Shown here: positions 7,515 to 16,062 of the stretch, piece by piece | Position numbering within the stretch: the stretch's first letter is position 1 | Layout: each line of letters starts with the position of its first letter | Assembly: GCA_004555265.1 (NCBI GenBank) | Contig: SFIQ01000001.1 | Location: 1 to 64,000 of the forward strand | Reading direction: 5' to 3' | DNA: 64,000 nucleotides | DNA from: Ruminococcus sp. | GTDB taxonomy: Bacteria > Bacillota > Clostridia > Oscillospirales > Acutalibacteraceae | The notes under the pieces: generated by a model | The model's input: only the letters and a program-made list of their open reading frames with translations | Databases searched by the model: none | What the model was told of the DNA's origin: nothing | Made by a program: the position numbers and the translations under genes

Positions 7515-7904
7515 TTAACCGACGAAGGCGAGAACAGCGTCAGTTGCAACGGTACTGCCCTTGCTTGCCGCCACCTTGGTTACGGTGCCGCTGACGGGTG
7601 CTACAATTTCATTTTCCATTTTCATCGCTTCCAACACAAAGAGCACGTCTCCGGCAGAAACGGATTGCCCCTCCGAAACATTTACGCTCAAAATGGTACC
7701 GGGCATGGGGGCCACAACCGGTGTGCCGGTGCCGGTAACGGCGGGAGCCGCCGGGGCTGTGGGCGTTGCCGCGGGAGCAGGTGCGGCCGCAGGGGCGGGG
7801 GCAACAGGCGCCGCGGTGGGTGTTACATTGGTTACGATAGCTTCGCTTAATTCGTCAACCTCGACTTCATAATCTTTGCCGTTTAAACTCACTACATATT
7901 TCAT
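7515..7904 (-). CDS. Biotin carrier subunit of the decarboxylase
   Basis: The 129-residue protein carries biotin that shuttles CO2 from the alpha subunit to the membrane beta subunit. It has a short N-terminal beta segment, a flexible Ala/Pro-rich linker (residues 31-56) and a C-terminal biotinyl domain with the attachment motif EAMKM, Lys95 being the biotinylated residue. In many bacteria this domain is fused to the end of OadA; here it is a separate gene, as in GcdC/MmdC systems. It lies between oadG and oadB with short gaps (12 bases each side). Confidence 0.92.
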   Translation of the reverse strand: MKYVVSLNGKDYEVEVDELSEAIVTNVTPTAAPVAPAPAAAPAPAATPTAPAAPAVTGTGTPVVAPMPGTILSVNVSEGQSVSAGDVLFVLEAMKMENEIVAPVSGTVTKVAASKGSTVATDAVLAFVG

Positions 7905-7916
7905 TTTGATTACCCC

Positions 7917-8309
7917 TTACTTTTCAATAGCTTTAATGGATTTGAATTGCAGACGGTTCAGCGGTATGCCGCTCTCGTGGCTGACAATCGCCATAATGAC
8001 TGCGGCGGTTTTTTCGTCTACATCGTATAAGTCCAACTGCCCGGCAGAGCAAGTCTCCGGCAGAGGTGTGCCCGTCTGTGCGGCATTCGTTTTTGCAGGT
8101 GCGCTTTCCGTTTGTTCTGATTTCGGCGTAGGGCTTGCTTTCTTTTTGGTTTTGCTTTCTACGGCGCGAACCGCTTTTGAAAGCAATAACACCAAAACAG
8201 CCAGCAACGCAAGAATCAGCAACACAACTACAAAGCCCGTGACAGATACATTCAGTGCTTCACCGATTGTAATGCCGTCTTCGTATTTCAGTTGTTGCAG
8301 AATATCCAT
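7917..8309 (-). CDS. OadG-family small membrane subunit of the decarboxylase
   Basis: The 130-residue protein has one hydrophobic helix (about residues 23-45, FVVVLLILALLAVLVLLL). A charged, Lys/Thr/Ser-rich linker and a small C-terminal folded segment (LYDVDEKTAAVIMAIVSHES) follow. This is the layout of OadG/MmdD subunits, which stabilise the alpha-beta complex at the membrane. It lies 13 bases after oadA and 12 bases before the biotin carrier gene, in the same operon. Confidence 0.85.
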   Translation of the reverse strand: MDILQQLKYEDGITIGEALNVSVTGFVVVLLILALLAVLVLLLSKAVRAVESKTKKKASPTPKSEQTESAPAKTNAAQTGTPLPETCSAGQLDLYDVDEKTAAVIMAIVSHESGIPLNRLQFKSIKAIEK

Positions 8310-8322
8310 ATCCGTCTACTCC

Positions 8323-9702
8323 TTAATCCATTTTTTGAATTGCATAGGTGAAGGTGTTCTTCTTTTGCTCATCGCGTTTGTCAAAGAACGCTTCCGCCTG
8401 CGTCGGGAATGCAATATAGGAAAGCACATCTTCGTCGCTGTGCGCTTTTTCGCCGATTTCTGCTTTTGCTTTTTCAAAGCCGGGCTCTAAGGTGTCTGCA
8501 AAACGGCAGGTGATGGGCTGTTCATCGCCGAGCACCTTTTTTTGCAAATCCTTGTCGATTTCGCCGGGGGCTTTGCCGTATTCGCCGCGAATATATGCCT
8601 TCACTTCTTTGGAAATGTTTTTGTAGCGTTCACCGGCAAGCACGTTTGCCGTAGCCTGTACACCGACCATTTGGCTCATCGGTGTAACCAACGGCGGGTA
8701 ACCGAGATCTTTACGCACTCTCGGAGTTTCCGCAAGTACTTCGGGGAACTTGTCCATTTTGTTTTGCGCGGTCAACTGTGCCACAAGGTTGGAAAGCATC
8801 CCGCCGGGCACTTGATAATTGAGCGCGTCGGTGTCGGTCGAGAGCACAACAGGATTTAACTGCCCGCTCTTTAAAAATTCATCTTTAATCGGCTTGAAGA
8901 AATCGTTAATTTCTTTCAACACGTCCATATCCAAATCGACTTCGTAGCCTTCTTGTTTCAGGGCGTATGCCATCGTTTCTGTCGGCGCTTGCGAAGTACC
9001 GCCGGAGAAAGAGGAAATGGCGGTATCAATTATGTCACAACCGGCTTCCACTGCTTTTTGTAAGGTAAGCATACCAAGCCCGGTGGTGGAGTGCGTGTGG
9101 AGGATAATCGGTACTTTTACATTTTCTTTCAATGCTTTTACGGTATCATACGCTTCCTGCGGACCCATAATGCCTGCCATATCCTTAATGCAAATGGACT
9201 GACAGCCCATATTTTCCATGTCTTTTGCGAGCTTTACATAGGATTCCAAATTGTGAATCGGGCTCTTTGTGTAGCTGATGGCACCGGAAGCGATTGCGCC
9301 GTTTTTAATGGTTTCGTCAACCGCGACTTCAATATTGCGCACATCGTTGAGTGCGTCAAAAATTCGGATGATGTCAATGCCGTTTTCAACAGATTTTTTG
9401 ACGAACATTCTGACAACATCATCGGGATAATGCTTATACCCAAGCAAATTTTGCCCGCGCAGTAACATTTGCAGTTTGGTGTCGGGGCATTTTGCGCGGA
9501 TTTTACGAAGGCGTTCCCACGGGTCTTCGTTTAAATAGCGAAGGCAAGAGTCAAAGGTTGCGCCGCCCCAGCATTCCAACGAATAATATCCCGCCTTGTT
9601 CATGGTTTCCAAGATGCCTTCAAAGCGTTCATACGGCAGACGCGTGGCAATCAGGGATTGGTTAGCGTCGCGCAAAGCGGTTTCGGTAAATTGGACTTTC
9701 AT
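8323..9702 (-). CDS. oadA: Oxaloacetate decarboxylase, alpha (carboxyltransferase) subunit
   Basis: The 459-residue cytoplasmic subunit transfers the carboxyl group of oxaloacetate to biotin, giving pyruvate. The N-terminus TETALRDANQSLIATRLPYE, the catalytic lysine region CIKDMAGIMGPQEAYD and the metal-binding HTHSTTGLG are the hallmarks of the pyruvate-carboxylase/OadA carboxyltransferase barrel. It lacks the fused C-terminal biotin domain, which is supplied by the separate carrier gene downstream. GGAGG at 9711-9715 supports the ATG at 9702. It is first in the operon and has its own promoter at 9771-9799. The complex links citrate or oxaloacetate fermentation to a sodium gradient. Confidence 0.94.
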   Translation of the reverse strand: MKVQFTETALRDANQSLIATRLPYERFEGILETMNKAGYYSLECWGGATFDSCLRYLNEDPWERLRKIRAKCPDTKLQMLLRGQNLLGYKHYPDDVVRMFVKKSVENGIDIIRIFDALNDVRNIEVAVDETIKNGAIASGAISYTKSPIHNLESYVKLAKDMENMGCQSICIKDMAGIMGPQEAYDTVKALKENVKVPIILHTHSTTGLGMLTLQKAVEAGCDIIDTAISSFSGGTSQAPTETMAYALKQEGYEVDLDMDVLKEINDFFKPIKDEFLKSGQLNPVVLSTDTDALNYQVPGGMLSNLVAQLTAQNKMDKFPEVLAETPRVRKDLGYPPLVTPMSQMVGVQATANVLAGERYKNISKEVKAYIRGEYGKAPGEIDKDLQKKVLGDEQPITCRFADTLEPGFEKAKAEIGEKAHSDEDVLSYIAFPTQAEAFFDKRDEQKKNTFTYAIQKMD

Positions 9703-9770
9703 AGTCAGTTCCTCCAAACATTTTGAATTGGGGAAAATATAAAACCCAAATTTTCTCCAGTTTAATATGA

Positions 9771-9799
9771 ATTATACAATATATAGTTTTTTTATGCAA
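9771..9799 (-). promoter_or_regulatory. Sigma-A promoter of the oxaloacetate decarboxylase operon
   Basis: On the minus strand, TTGCAT (9799-9794) and TATAAT (9776-9771) are separated by 17 bases. The resulting leader of about 65 bases contains a weak AATTTGGG/CCCCAATT inverted repeat. Confidence 0.8.
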
Positions 9800-9833
9800 T
9801 ACCAAAAACATAAGTTGTGAATTTTTGGGAAAA

Positions 9834-9896
9834 AGACAAAAAAATCGGCAAATCGCGTAACTCTTTTTGTCAAGAATTTAACGATTTGCCGATTTT
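9834..9896 (-). terminator. Terminator overlapping the end of the membrane-protein gene
   Basis: A 15-bp inverted repeat (AAAATCGGCAAATCG at 9841-9855 and its complement at 9882-9896) is followed on the minus strand by a T run. The far arm encodes the last codons (Lys-Ser-Ala-Asn-Arg) of the gene ending at 9878, and the loop is long (26 bases). Confidence 0.7.
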
Positions 9897-10477
9897 AAAG
9901 ACAAAACCTGTTTTTTGTTCTCACGAAACTCGCGGTAAATCCACACGGAACTCAATATCCATGCCAAAAGCACGGCTACAAAAAAGTCAATTCTGCCAAG
10001 CGGAAAAAAAGCGACAATACGGAAAAACCAAGGTGCATAAGCATCCGTATATAAAAGTATCCATTCTGCCACAATAATGCTACGAGCAAAGGGGAGAGCG
10101 GCAACAACGCTGTAACAAAGACAGGCAATTTGCGGCGCCCAATGCTTCGGCAGACGAAGCATACCGAACTTTCCGAGCGTCGGATCGTCATAGGTAATAT
10201 CCGAAAGATAGCGCTTCATATTTTCGGTTTCGGCAGACAGTCGCGGACGGTATCTGTAAAATGCATACCACCCCATAAAAATATAAACAACCAGCGTCAA
10301 AGCGTTCACAAAAAGCAGTGTGCCCCAACCGAGGGCGTATTCCGCAACCAAGGGGTTACCCTCCATTTCCAAATTCGGCGTGGCAAGGTATGTTAGCCCC
10401 AAATCCGCAACTGTCATTTCACAGTAAAATATGGTGAAAAACCAAAACCGTATTCTGTTTTTATCCTGATGCCCCAT
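9878..10477 (-). CDS. Multi-pass membrane protein of unknown function
   Basis: The 199-residue protein has about four to five hydrophobic segments. One early segment contains DLGLTYLATPN and GNPLVAEYALGWGTLLFVN, followed by VVYIFMGWYAFYRY, then a hydrophilic loop, a pair of helices and a basic C-terminus. The N-terminal pattern resembles small DUF5658-like membrane proteins, but I am not sure of the assignment. Its ATG overlaps the stop codon of the upstream flavoprotein gene (TAATG), so translation is probably coupled. A terminator overlaps its 3' end. Confidence 0.6.
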   Translation of the reverse strand: MGHQDKNRIRFWFFTIFYCEMTVADLGLTYLATPNLEMEGNPLVAEYALGWGTLLFVNALTLVVYIFMGWYAFYRYRPRLSAETENMKRYLSDITYDDPTLGKFGMLRLPKHWAPQIACLCYSVVAALPFARSIIVAEWILLYTDAYAPWFFRIVAFFPLGRIDFFVAVLLAWILSSVWIYREFRENKKQVLSLKSANR

Positions 10478-12552
10478 TAATCCAAGTCCCGTGCAACGCG
10501 ATACCCTCGGGCGGTCGCATCGGCAATTCTGCCGGTTTTTTCCGCATCACCGATGCAATAAATCCGCGCGTAACGGCTCTTTAAAAGCGTGTATAAAGCG
10601 TTATCCGAGCGAACACCCAAAGAAAGTACCACAAAGCTTGTGTCAATATTCTTCTTTTGTTGTGTTTTTGTGTCCTGAACCTCAATGCAATCTTCATGAA
10701 TTGCACATAATTTGTGTGCGGGTAAAAACGCCGTGCCCGCCGCCAAAAGGCGCGGCATACAGTCGTCAATATGCTGCATCCAAGTGCCGGGTGCAATGGA
10801 ATCCGCCATTTCCACCACCGTCACTCGGTTGCCTTGCGCGCAAAGCAGTTCGGCGGTTTCAAGGCCGGTCATCCCCGAGCCGATAACAGCTACCTTCTGC
10901 TTAGACAGTTGGACGGTTCCGTCTAAAATTTCGGTGGTTGTGCATACATTCGGTAAATCCACACCCGGAATAGAGCGAGGTTTGACGGACGAAGCGCCTG
11001 TGGCGATGATCACTGCATACGGAGAAAGCGAAGCAATCAATTCGGGTGTAGCCTCAGTATTATACCGAATTTCGGCACCGTTATGCAAGGCGGCGGTAAC
11101 CAAATCTTCGATACACCAGTTTATTTTATCCTTTAAAGGCGGCTTATTGGCAAGCTGTAACTGTCCGCCGGCTTCGGGTTGCTTTTCTAAAACAATCGGT
11201 TTAAAGCCGCGTCTGCCTAAGGTTTCCGCAGCAGAAAGTCCCGCGGGGCCTGCGCCGACAATGACAACGGTTCTGCCGTTGCCATCGCGCGAAAGCACTT
11301 CTTTTTCGTGCCCTAATTTCGGGTTGACGGAACAGTTTGCATGCGAACCTTTGTAAGCGTTGTGTTGCATGCTTTCCATACAATATAGACAACAAATGCA
11401 GCGTTTAATTTCATTTGCTTTACCCGCTTTCGCTTTATTTGCCCAATGCGGGTCTGCAATATGCGGTCTGCCGAGGCACACAAAGTCCTGAATACCTTCT
11501 TCGAGTTGTGCTTCTGCCTGTTCGGGAGAACGGATTAAGTTCGCTGCAAGTACGGGAATGGAAATTTCTTTTTTGACAGCCGCCGCCATATATTTACGCC
11601 AACCGGGCTCGAACGAGGTCGGCTCTAACCAGTAATTGTATGTATCGTACCCCGCCGAGGAAACATCAATGGCGTCCGCGCCTGCCTTTTCGATTTCTTT
11701 TGCCATTTTTACGCCGTCTTCGAGTGTGTAGCCGACATCGGGTTTGCCGATTTCTTTGTAGCACTCGTCCACAGACAAACGCACAATAATCGGGAAATCT
11801 TTACCGCAGGCAGTCTTAATCCCTGTAAGAATTTCCGTAATGAAGCGCAAACGGTTTTCAAAACTGCCGCCGTAGCAGTCGGTACGCTGATTGGTGTAAG
11901 GGCTTAAAAACTGTTGAATTAAATACCCGTGTGCGGCGTGCAGTTCTACACCGTCCGCGCCGGCTTTTTTTGCACGCACCGCGCCGTCAATAAATTGTTG
12001 AATAATTTTACGGACTTCCTTAACGGACATTTCGCGGTTTAAACTTTCCGCAGAATACGCGCGGTCACAGGCGGAGGGGGAGGAGGTTTTCAAAACCAAG
12101 TCCTTTTCCATCAACTTTTTGCCCATAGGGGCAACTTTATAAAACAGTTTATCATAGCAGTTTCCGATTAAACGGTGCATCGCAATCGAAACCGGCACCG
12201 TGCCCATCATCAGCCCGAGGTTTTGCCGCCCCGGGTGGTGGAGCTGAATAAACATTTTCGTGCCGTGGCGGTGTACGCGGTCAATCATTTCCTTTAAGGG
12301 GGCAATGTGGTAATCGTGGCTGATGGCAAGTTGCGCGAACGCCGAAGCGCCGCTGAAATCGTTGACACGGGTAATTTCCGTGACAATCAAGCCTGCACCG
12401 CCGATGGCGCGTTCTTCGTAATAATTCATCATGGTTTCGGTTGGTGTGCCGTCAAATTGCCCGAAACCAAGCATCATAGGGGGCATCACAATGCGGTTTT
12501 TGATTTCGACATTGCCGATTTTGCCAGGGGTAAACAGTTTTTCGTAAGCCAT
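10477..12552 (-). CDS. Old-Yellow-Enzyme family NAD(P)H:flavin oxidoreductase (2,4-dienoyl-CoA reductase type)
   Basis: The 691-residue protein has the three-part layout of 2,4-dienoyl-CoA reductase/BaiCD-like enzymes. An FMN-binding TIM barrel (about 1-370) carries ELHAAHGYLIQQFLSPYTN. An iron-sulfur Cys cluster follows (CICCLYC, then NCSVNP), with FAD and NAD(P) domains after it (VVIVGAGPAGLSAAETLG and VAVIGSGMTGLETAELL). Electrons pass from NAD(P)H through FAD and a 4Fe-4S centre to FMN to reduce an enone or dienoyl substrate, which cannot be named from sequence. It starts 4 bases after the glycosidase gene, with AAAGGAG upstream, and overlaps the next membrane-protein gene. Confidence 0.88.
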   Translation of the reverse strand: MAYEKLFTPGKIGNVEIKNRIVMPPMMLGFGQFDGTPTETMMNYYEERAIGGAGLIVTEITRVNDFSGASAFAQLAISHDYHIAPLKEMIDRVHRHGTKMFIQLHHPGRQNLGLMMGTVPVSIAMHRLIGNCYDKLFYKVAPMGKKLMEKDLVLKTSSPSACDRAYSAESLNREMSVKEVRKIIQQFIDGAVRAKKAGADGVELHAAHGYLIQQFLSPYTNQRTDCYGGSFENRLRFITEILTGIKTACGKDFPIIVRLSVDECYKEIGKPDVGYTLEDGVKMAKEIEKAGADAIDVSSAGYDTYNYWLEPTSFEPGWRKYMAAAVKKEISIPVLAANLIRSPEQAEAQLEEGIQDFVCLGRPHIADPHWANKAKAGKANEIKRCICCLYCMESMQHNAYKGSHANCSVNPKLGHEKEVLSRDGNGRTVVIVGAGPAGLSAAETLGRRGFKPIVLEKQPEAGGQLQLANKPPLKDKINWCIEDLVTAALHNGAEIRYNTEATPELIASLSPYAVIIATGASSVKPRSIPGVDLPNVCTTTEILDGTVQLSKQKVAVIGSGMTGLETAELLCAQGNRVTVVEMADSIAPGTWMQHIDDCMPRLLAAGTAFLPAHKLCAIHEDCIEVQDTKTQQKKNIDTSFVVLSLGVRSDNALYTLLKSRYARIYCIGDAEKTGRIADATARGYRVARDLD

Positions 12553-12555
12553 TTT

Positions 12556-15231
12556 CTATTCTCCTTTTGATTCGGAAAGGGTAATCGGTGAAACCGAAAC
12601 TTTTGTAATACACGGTGCGGATGTGGTTTTGCCGTTAAATTGATAACTGCCGTCATTTGAGATGGAAAGTGTGTTTTCGCCCGCTTCAAGATACACGGTG
12701 ATGACCTTCGTTTTCAGGGTGTCCCAACTGTATGTGTTACGGAAATAATAATTCCCGCGATTTTCACCGTTTACGGAAAGCGTAATGTACCGTTCCACCA
12801 AATCGACATTGTAATCGTGTACGCCGCCCTCCTCATTGTTGGAATAGGTGACCGCAAATTGATAATATCCCGCCTGCGGGGCGGTGTAAGTGATAAAGGC
12901 GGTGCCGATTGCGTCGGAACGGATCCCGTCAATATAGGTGTTCAATGTCGAACTTAACATCGCGGTCATTGTGCTTTTCGCTGCGGGTATTTCTAATTTT
13001 GCACTGCCTGACAGAGCAAAATCTTCTGCCGAAAAAACTTTGGTATTTTCAGTTTCACCGGCAGCATACCAACGGAAATCCGTGATCGCGGCATTACCGG
13101 TATCCACCGCAATACTGCTTATCCCTTTGCGTAAATAGACGATACAGTTGTGCGTACCGTCATTTGTTGTTGTAAACGACATATTTTCAATTCTTTTACC
13201 GTTTACGGTGAATGTGCGCGGGGCAGTAACACTTGTGAATTGTAGTTCGTAGTACCCGTATGTATCCGGTAAAACCCAAAATGCAGTTTGATTTTCCGTG
13301 GATTTACCGCTGTTCACCGCAGTGTACGGTTGTTGCAGGATATACGCATTGTTACGGTCGGTTTCTTCTGCTGAAGTTACATCTAAAAAGTCAAACGAGA
13401 CCGTTTGATGTAATTCTTTATTTTCAGGTAAAGTAAACCGAATCGTGTGCTTGCCTTGTTTGAATTCTGTTGTATATTGCACTGCATTTGTAAAATCGTC
13501 TTTTAGGGTAGAGGAAAGGGGTAAATATGTAAGCGTTTCTTCTCCGTCGACGGAAACAAGTAGTTCGATGTCGGTGCGTTCCCCTTTATCCGCCGGTGCT
13601 CCGTCCGCGTTATACTGTATATTGTTTGCGCCGTTACCGTATACCAGATCTAACGAATACTTTCCGTCCTTCGGTATCGTAACGGTAAACTCCACGCCGC
13701 TTGTTTCGGCGCTGTTTGCTTTCACCAAAGTGTATTCCGATGCGGCATACGCAACATTGCTGTCGGCTTTTGCTGTACCGAACAGTGTGGCATTTTCCGC
13801 TTCATAACGGGACATCGGGGTTTCGGTTTCGGGGATTTCCTCCGAAACAGCGCCCATACCGTCCGCATACGGGGTTACGGTGATGTGATAACACTGTGTA
13901 TATAAAATATTATCTAAATCTATACGAAGTTTGCCGTCTGCAACATCAAAATACTTTGCAAATTTAATTTTCGGCGCGAAAACTTCTCCGGAAAGGCCTT
14001 TGTAATCCACATATTCTGCGGTTACCAATACTTTTTCGGCAGTTTTAAAGCTGTCGGTTTTATCTAAGTTCTCCAAAACAATCGTGGAATCGCGGTTACT
14101 GCCGCCGGCAAGAATTTGGATTTCACCTTTTTCTTCGTCAATGGTTGAAAGCCCCGTGAATCCTTTATATTTTAATCCTTTGGACTGACGGGTTAAAAAT
14201 TTACCCATATTGCTTTGAAAAAGGTCTTTTGACACGCTTTGTACGGTTTCGCCGGACATTGCGTTGTACCAAAAATATGCCCACCAATTGCTGTTGGGCG
14301 TCGTGTCATCCGCCGCCACATCCGAAAGATTGTTCGCGAGCCGCCAGTAGGCAACACAGCCCTCACATTTTACGGTCTCAATGCGCGAAATCCACTTAAC
14401 GGACTCCCCGGGAATACCGTTTGTGGACATTAACCCGTATTCCGTAATGCATACAGGCATTTTTTCAATGCCGAGTTCATGGCAAAGTGCGTCGTAGTCT
14501 GCAAAATGCTCTTCCCACATATATAAGGAGTTTGTGCCCAACTCATGCCAAATCATGGTGTCGGGAAGACAGTTTTCCGATTTGCAGTATTCTAAAAATT
14601 CTTTTATGTATTCCGCGTTGTAACCGCAATATCCCGGACCGCCGATTTTGGCGTCCGCATCGATGGAACGCACAAGCGCGTATGTTGCTTTCCAGGCTGC
14701 ATAGGTTTTTTGGCGGTTTTCGTATTCTTTAAAATCACCGTACCATTGCCCGTTATCCATCTCATTATATATGCAGTAAACCACTTTATCGGCATACGCT
14801 TTTTGCGCGGTTTGTGTCACCGTTTGCCTGACGCGCTCGTGGTATTGCTCTAAGGAATCGAACTGATAATACCAGGTGTCATACATATCCTGTGTGTAGA
14901 CAATAATTTCTTTGCCGCCTGCCGAAAAGAAGGTGTCTGCGACTTGGTCAACATCCCCGACAGGATGCTGTAATCCGCCGAGTGTTTTGGTAGAGAGTGT
15001 GGAAACACCGATGCTCTCTGCCATTTCTTTGGACGGAATATCAGGCTCGGCAAAGCCGTACAAAAAACCGGAAGCGCCGTTTGTGACCAACCCTGTTTTT
15101 TGCGCAAAATCGAAGGTGGTTTTCGGTCGGTTTTCGGCGTAAATACAGCCGACAGTAATCCCGATTGCCGCCACGATGCAGACCGTTGCTGTCAAAATAG
15201 CGGTTACTGTTTTCTTGGTGCGTTTTGTCAT
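12556..15231 (-). CDS. Secreted or membrane-anchored clan-A glycoside hydrolase with C-terminal CBM-like modules
   Basis: The 891-residue protein starts with a basic stretch and one hydrophobic helix (about 10-31), a signal peptide or anchor. A TIM-barrel-like domain follows, with the acid/base motif YNEMDNGQWY (Glu157) and the nucleophile motif ITEYGLMST (Glu264), in the order and spacing of clan-A families such as GH39. The C-terminal half contains carbohydrate-binding-module-like beta domains, one opening YEAENATLFG and a second near FSAEDFALSG. Substrate is unknown. GGAGG nine bases upstream supports the ATG at 15231. It heads a minus-strand unit with the flavoprotein and a membrane protein. 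Confidence 0.75.
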   Translation of the reverse strand: MTKRTKKTVTAILTATVCIVAAIGITVGCIYAENRPKTTFDFAQKTGLVTNGASGFLYGFAEPDIPSKEMAESIGVSTLSTKTLGGLQHPVGDVDQVADTFFSAGGKEIIVYTQDMYDTWYYQFDSLEQYHERVRQTVTQTAQKAYADKVVYCIYNEMDNGQWYGDFKEYENRQKTYAAWKATYALVRSIDADAKIGGPGYCGYNAEYIKEFLEYCKSENCLPDTMIWHELGTNSLYMWEEHFADYDALCHELGIEKMPVCITEYGLMSTNGIPGESVKWISRIETVKCEGCVAYWRLANNLSDVAADDTTPNSNWWAYFWYNAMSGETVQSVSKDLFQSNMGKFLTRQSKGLKYKGFTGLSTIDEEKGEIQILAGGSNRDSTIVLENLDKTDSFKTAEKVLVTAEYVDYKGLSGEVFAPKIKFAKYFDVADGKLRIDLDNILYTQCYHITVTPYADGMGAVSEEIPETETPMSRYEAENATLFGTAKADSNVAYAASEYTLVKANSAETSGVEFTVTIPKDGKYSLDLVYGNGANNIQYNADGAPADKGERTDIELLVSVDGEETLTYLPLSSTLKDDFTNAVQYTTEFKQGKHTIRFTLPENKELHQTVSFDFLDVTSAEETDRNNAYILQQPYTAVNSGKSTENQTAFWVLPDTYGYYELQFTSVTAPRTFTVNGKRIENMSFTTTNDGTHNCIVYLRKGISSIAVDTGNAAITDFRWYAAGETENTKVFSAEDFALSGSAKLEIPAAKSTMTAMLSSTLNTYIDGIRSDAIGTAFITYTAPQAGYYQFAVTYSNNEEGGVHDYNVDLVERYITLSVNGENRGNYYFRNTYSWDTLKTKVITVYLEAGENTLSISNDGSYQFNGKTTSAPCITKVSVSPITLSESKGE

Positions 15232-15269
15232 AGGCAACTTCCTCCGCGCGTGATTGCGTTCTTACGGCT

Positions 15270-15298
15270 ATTTTACCATAAATAAACATACAAAACAA
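15270..15298 (-). promoter_or_regulatory. Putative sigma-A promoter of the glycosidase gene
   Basis: On the minus strand, TTGTTT (15298-15293) and TAAAAT (15275-15270) are separated by 17 bases, about 40 bases upstream of the ATG. Confidence 0.6.
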
Positions 15299-15304
15299 CT
15301 GTAA

Positions 15305-15676
15305 TTATACTTTTTTCTCTTTGAAAAACAAAGTATATGTGCCGACGGCAAGCAAAAACACGGCGAATAGCACAGATATATATTTTGTGTCTAAATTCTT
15401 CAAAAACACCGTTCCGATGGCCACGCCGACACTGCCGCCGAGTATCAAAGGCAGAACCAATTTCCATTGTATAATTTTTTGCTTGTCATAAATCATTACC
15501 GCCGTTACGGCGCAGGGAATAAAAAAAAGCAAATTTATGCCCTGTGACACAAGCTGCGGCAGATGGCGAACCATCGTTAAATATAAAATCAGCACACTGC
15601 CGCCGCCGAGCCCCATAGCACCGACCACAGCCGACACAATCAGTGCCGCCGCATCTAAAAAATTTACAGATTCCAC
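15305..15676 (-). CDS. TauE/SafE-family half-size membrane transporter subunit (second of pair)
   Basis: The 124-residue protein has about four hydrophobic helices and the glycine-rich repeat motif AMGLGGGSVLILYL typical of one half of a TauE/SafE sulfite-exporter-type permease. A family member is usually about 250 residues with two such repeats; here each repeat is a separate gene. The GTG start at 15676 has GGAG about ten bases upstream, and the gene overlaps the 3' end of its partner by 13 bases, so the two are probably made together and form a heterodimer. Substrate unknown (organic sulfonate, sulfite or similar in the family). Confidence 0.75.
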   Translation of the reverse strand: MESVNFLDAAALIVSAVVGAMGLGGGSVLILYLTMVRHLPQLVSQGINLLFFIPCAVTAVMIYDKQKIIQWKLVLPLILGGSVGVAIGTVFLKNLDTKYISVLFAVFLLAVGTYTLFFKEKKV

Positions 15677-16017
15677 AGCATTCTCACTCCCGCCCAAATC
15701 ATAAATACCGCAAACATTTTGCGCAATACTTCGGATGACATTTTTTTAAATACCAAAGTTCCGAGTACCGCCCCGACAGCAGCAAAGGGAACAATCCAAA
15801 TTCTCGGAAAAAAATTGACATACGCCTGTTTTGCGTATATAATAAAACTAAATATCGTCAGGGGTAAAATGACCGCTACGGCGTTTGCCTGTGCCCCCTT
15901 TTGGTCACATCCGCACTTTTTTAAAATCGGCACGGCAAGGATGCCGCCGCCCGCACCGAATAGAATGTTGACAACCCCGACCAGTACACCCAAAAGCGCT
16001 AAATTGATTTTTTTCAT
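15664..16017 (-). CDS. TauE/SafE-family half-size membrane transporter subunit (first of pair)
   Basis: The 117-residue protein carries one TauE repeat, with about four helices and the motif LFGAGGGILAVPIL near the N-terminus. It ends AVFMIWAGVRMLWNL. Its downstream overlap with the second half-size gene indicates translational coupling. The ATG at 16017 (MKKINLALLG) is chosen over an upstream frame extension because GGTG lies in range and the extension would overlap the divergent gene. The split into two genes could be an ancestral arrangement rather than damage, because both halves have clean starts. Confidence 0.8.
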   Translation of the reverse strand: MKKINLALLGVLVGVVNILFGAGGGILAVPILKKCGCDQKGAQANAVAVILPLTIFSFIIYAKQAYVNFFPRIWIVPFAAVGAVLGTLVFKKMSSEVLRKMFAVFMIWAGVRMLWNL

Positions 16018-16062
16018 TGTTTTCACCGTATTTATAGTTTGATAACGGGAGCTGATTATTCT

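Noticed and set aside
7561..7872. Plus-strand open frames over the Ala/Pro linker of the biotin carrier
   Set aside because: GC-rich repeat codons for Ala and Pro read open on the other strand too; no start signal.
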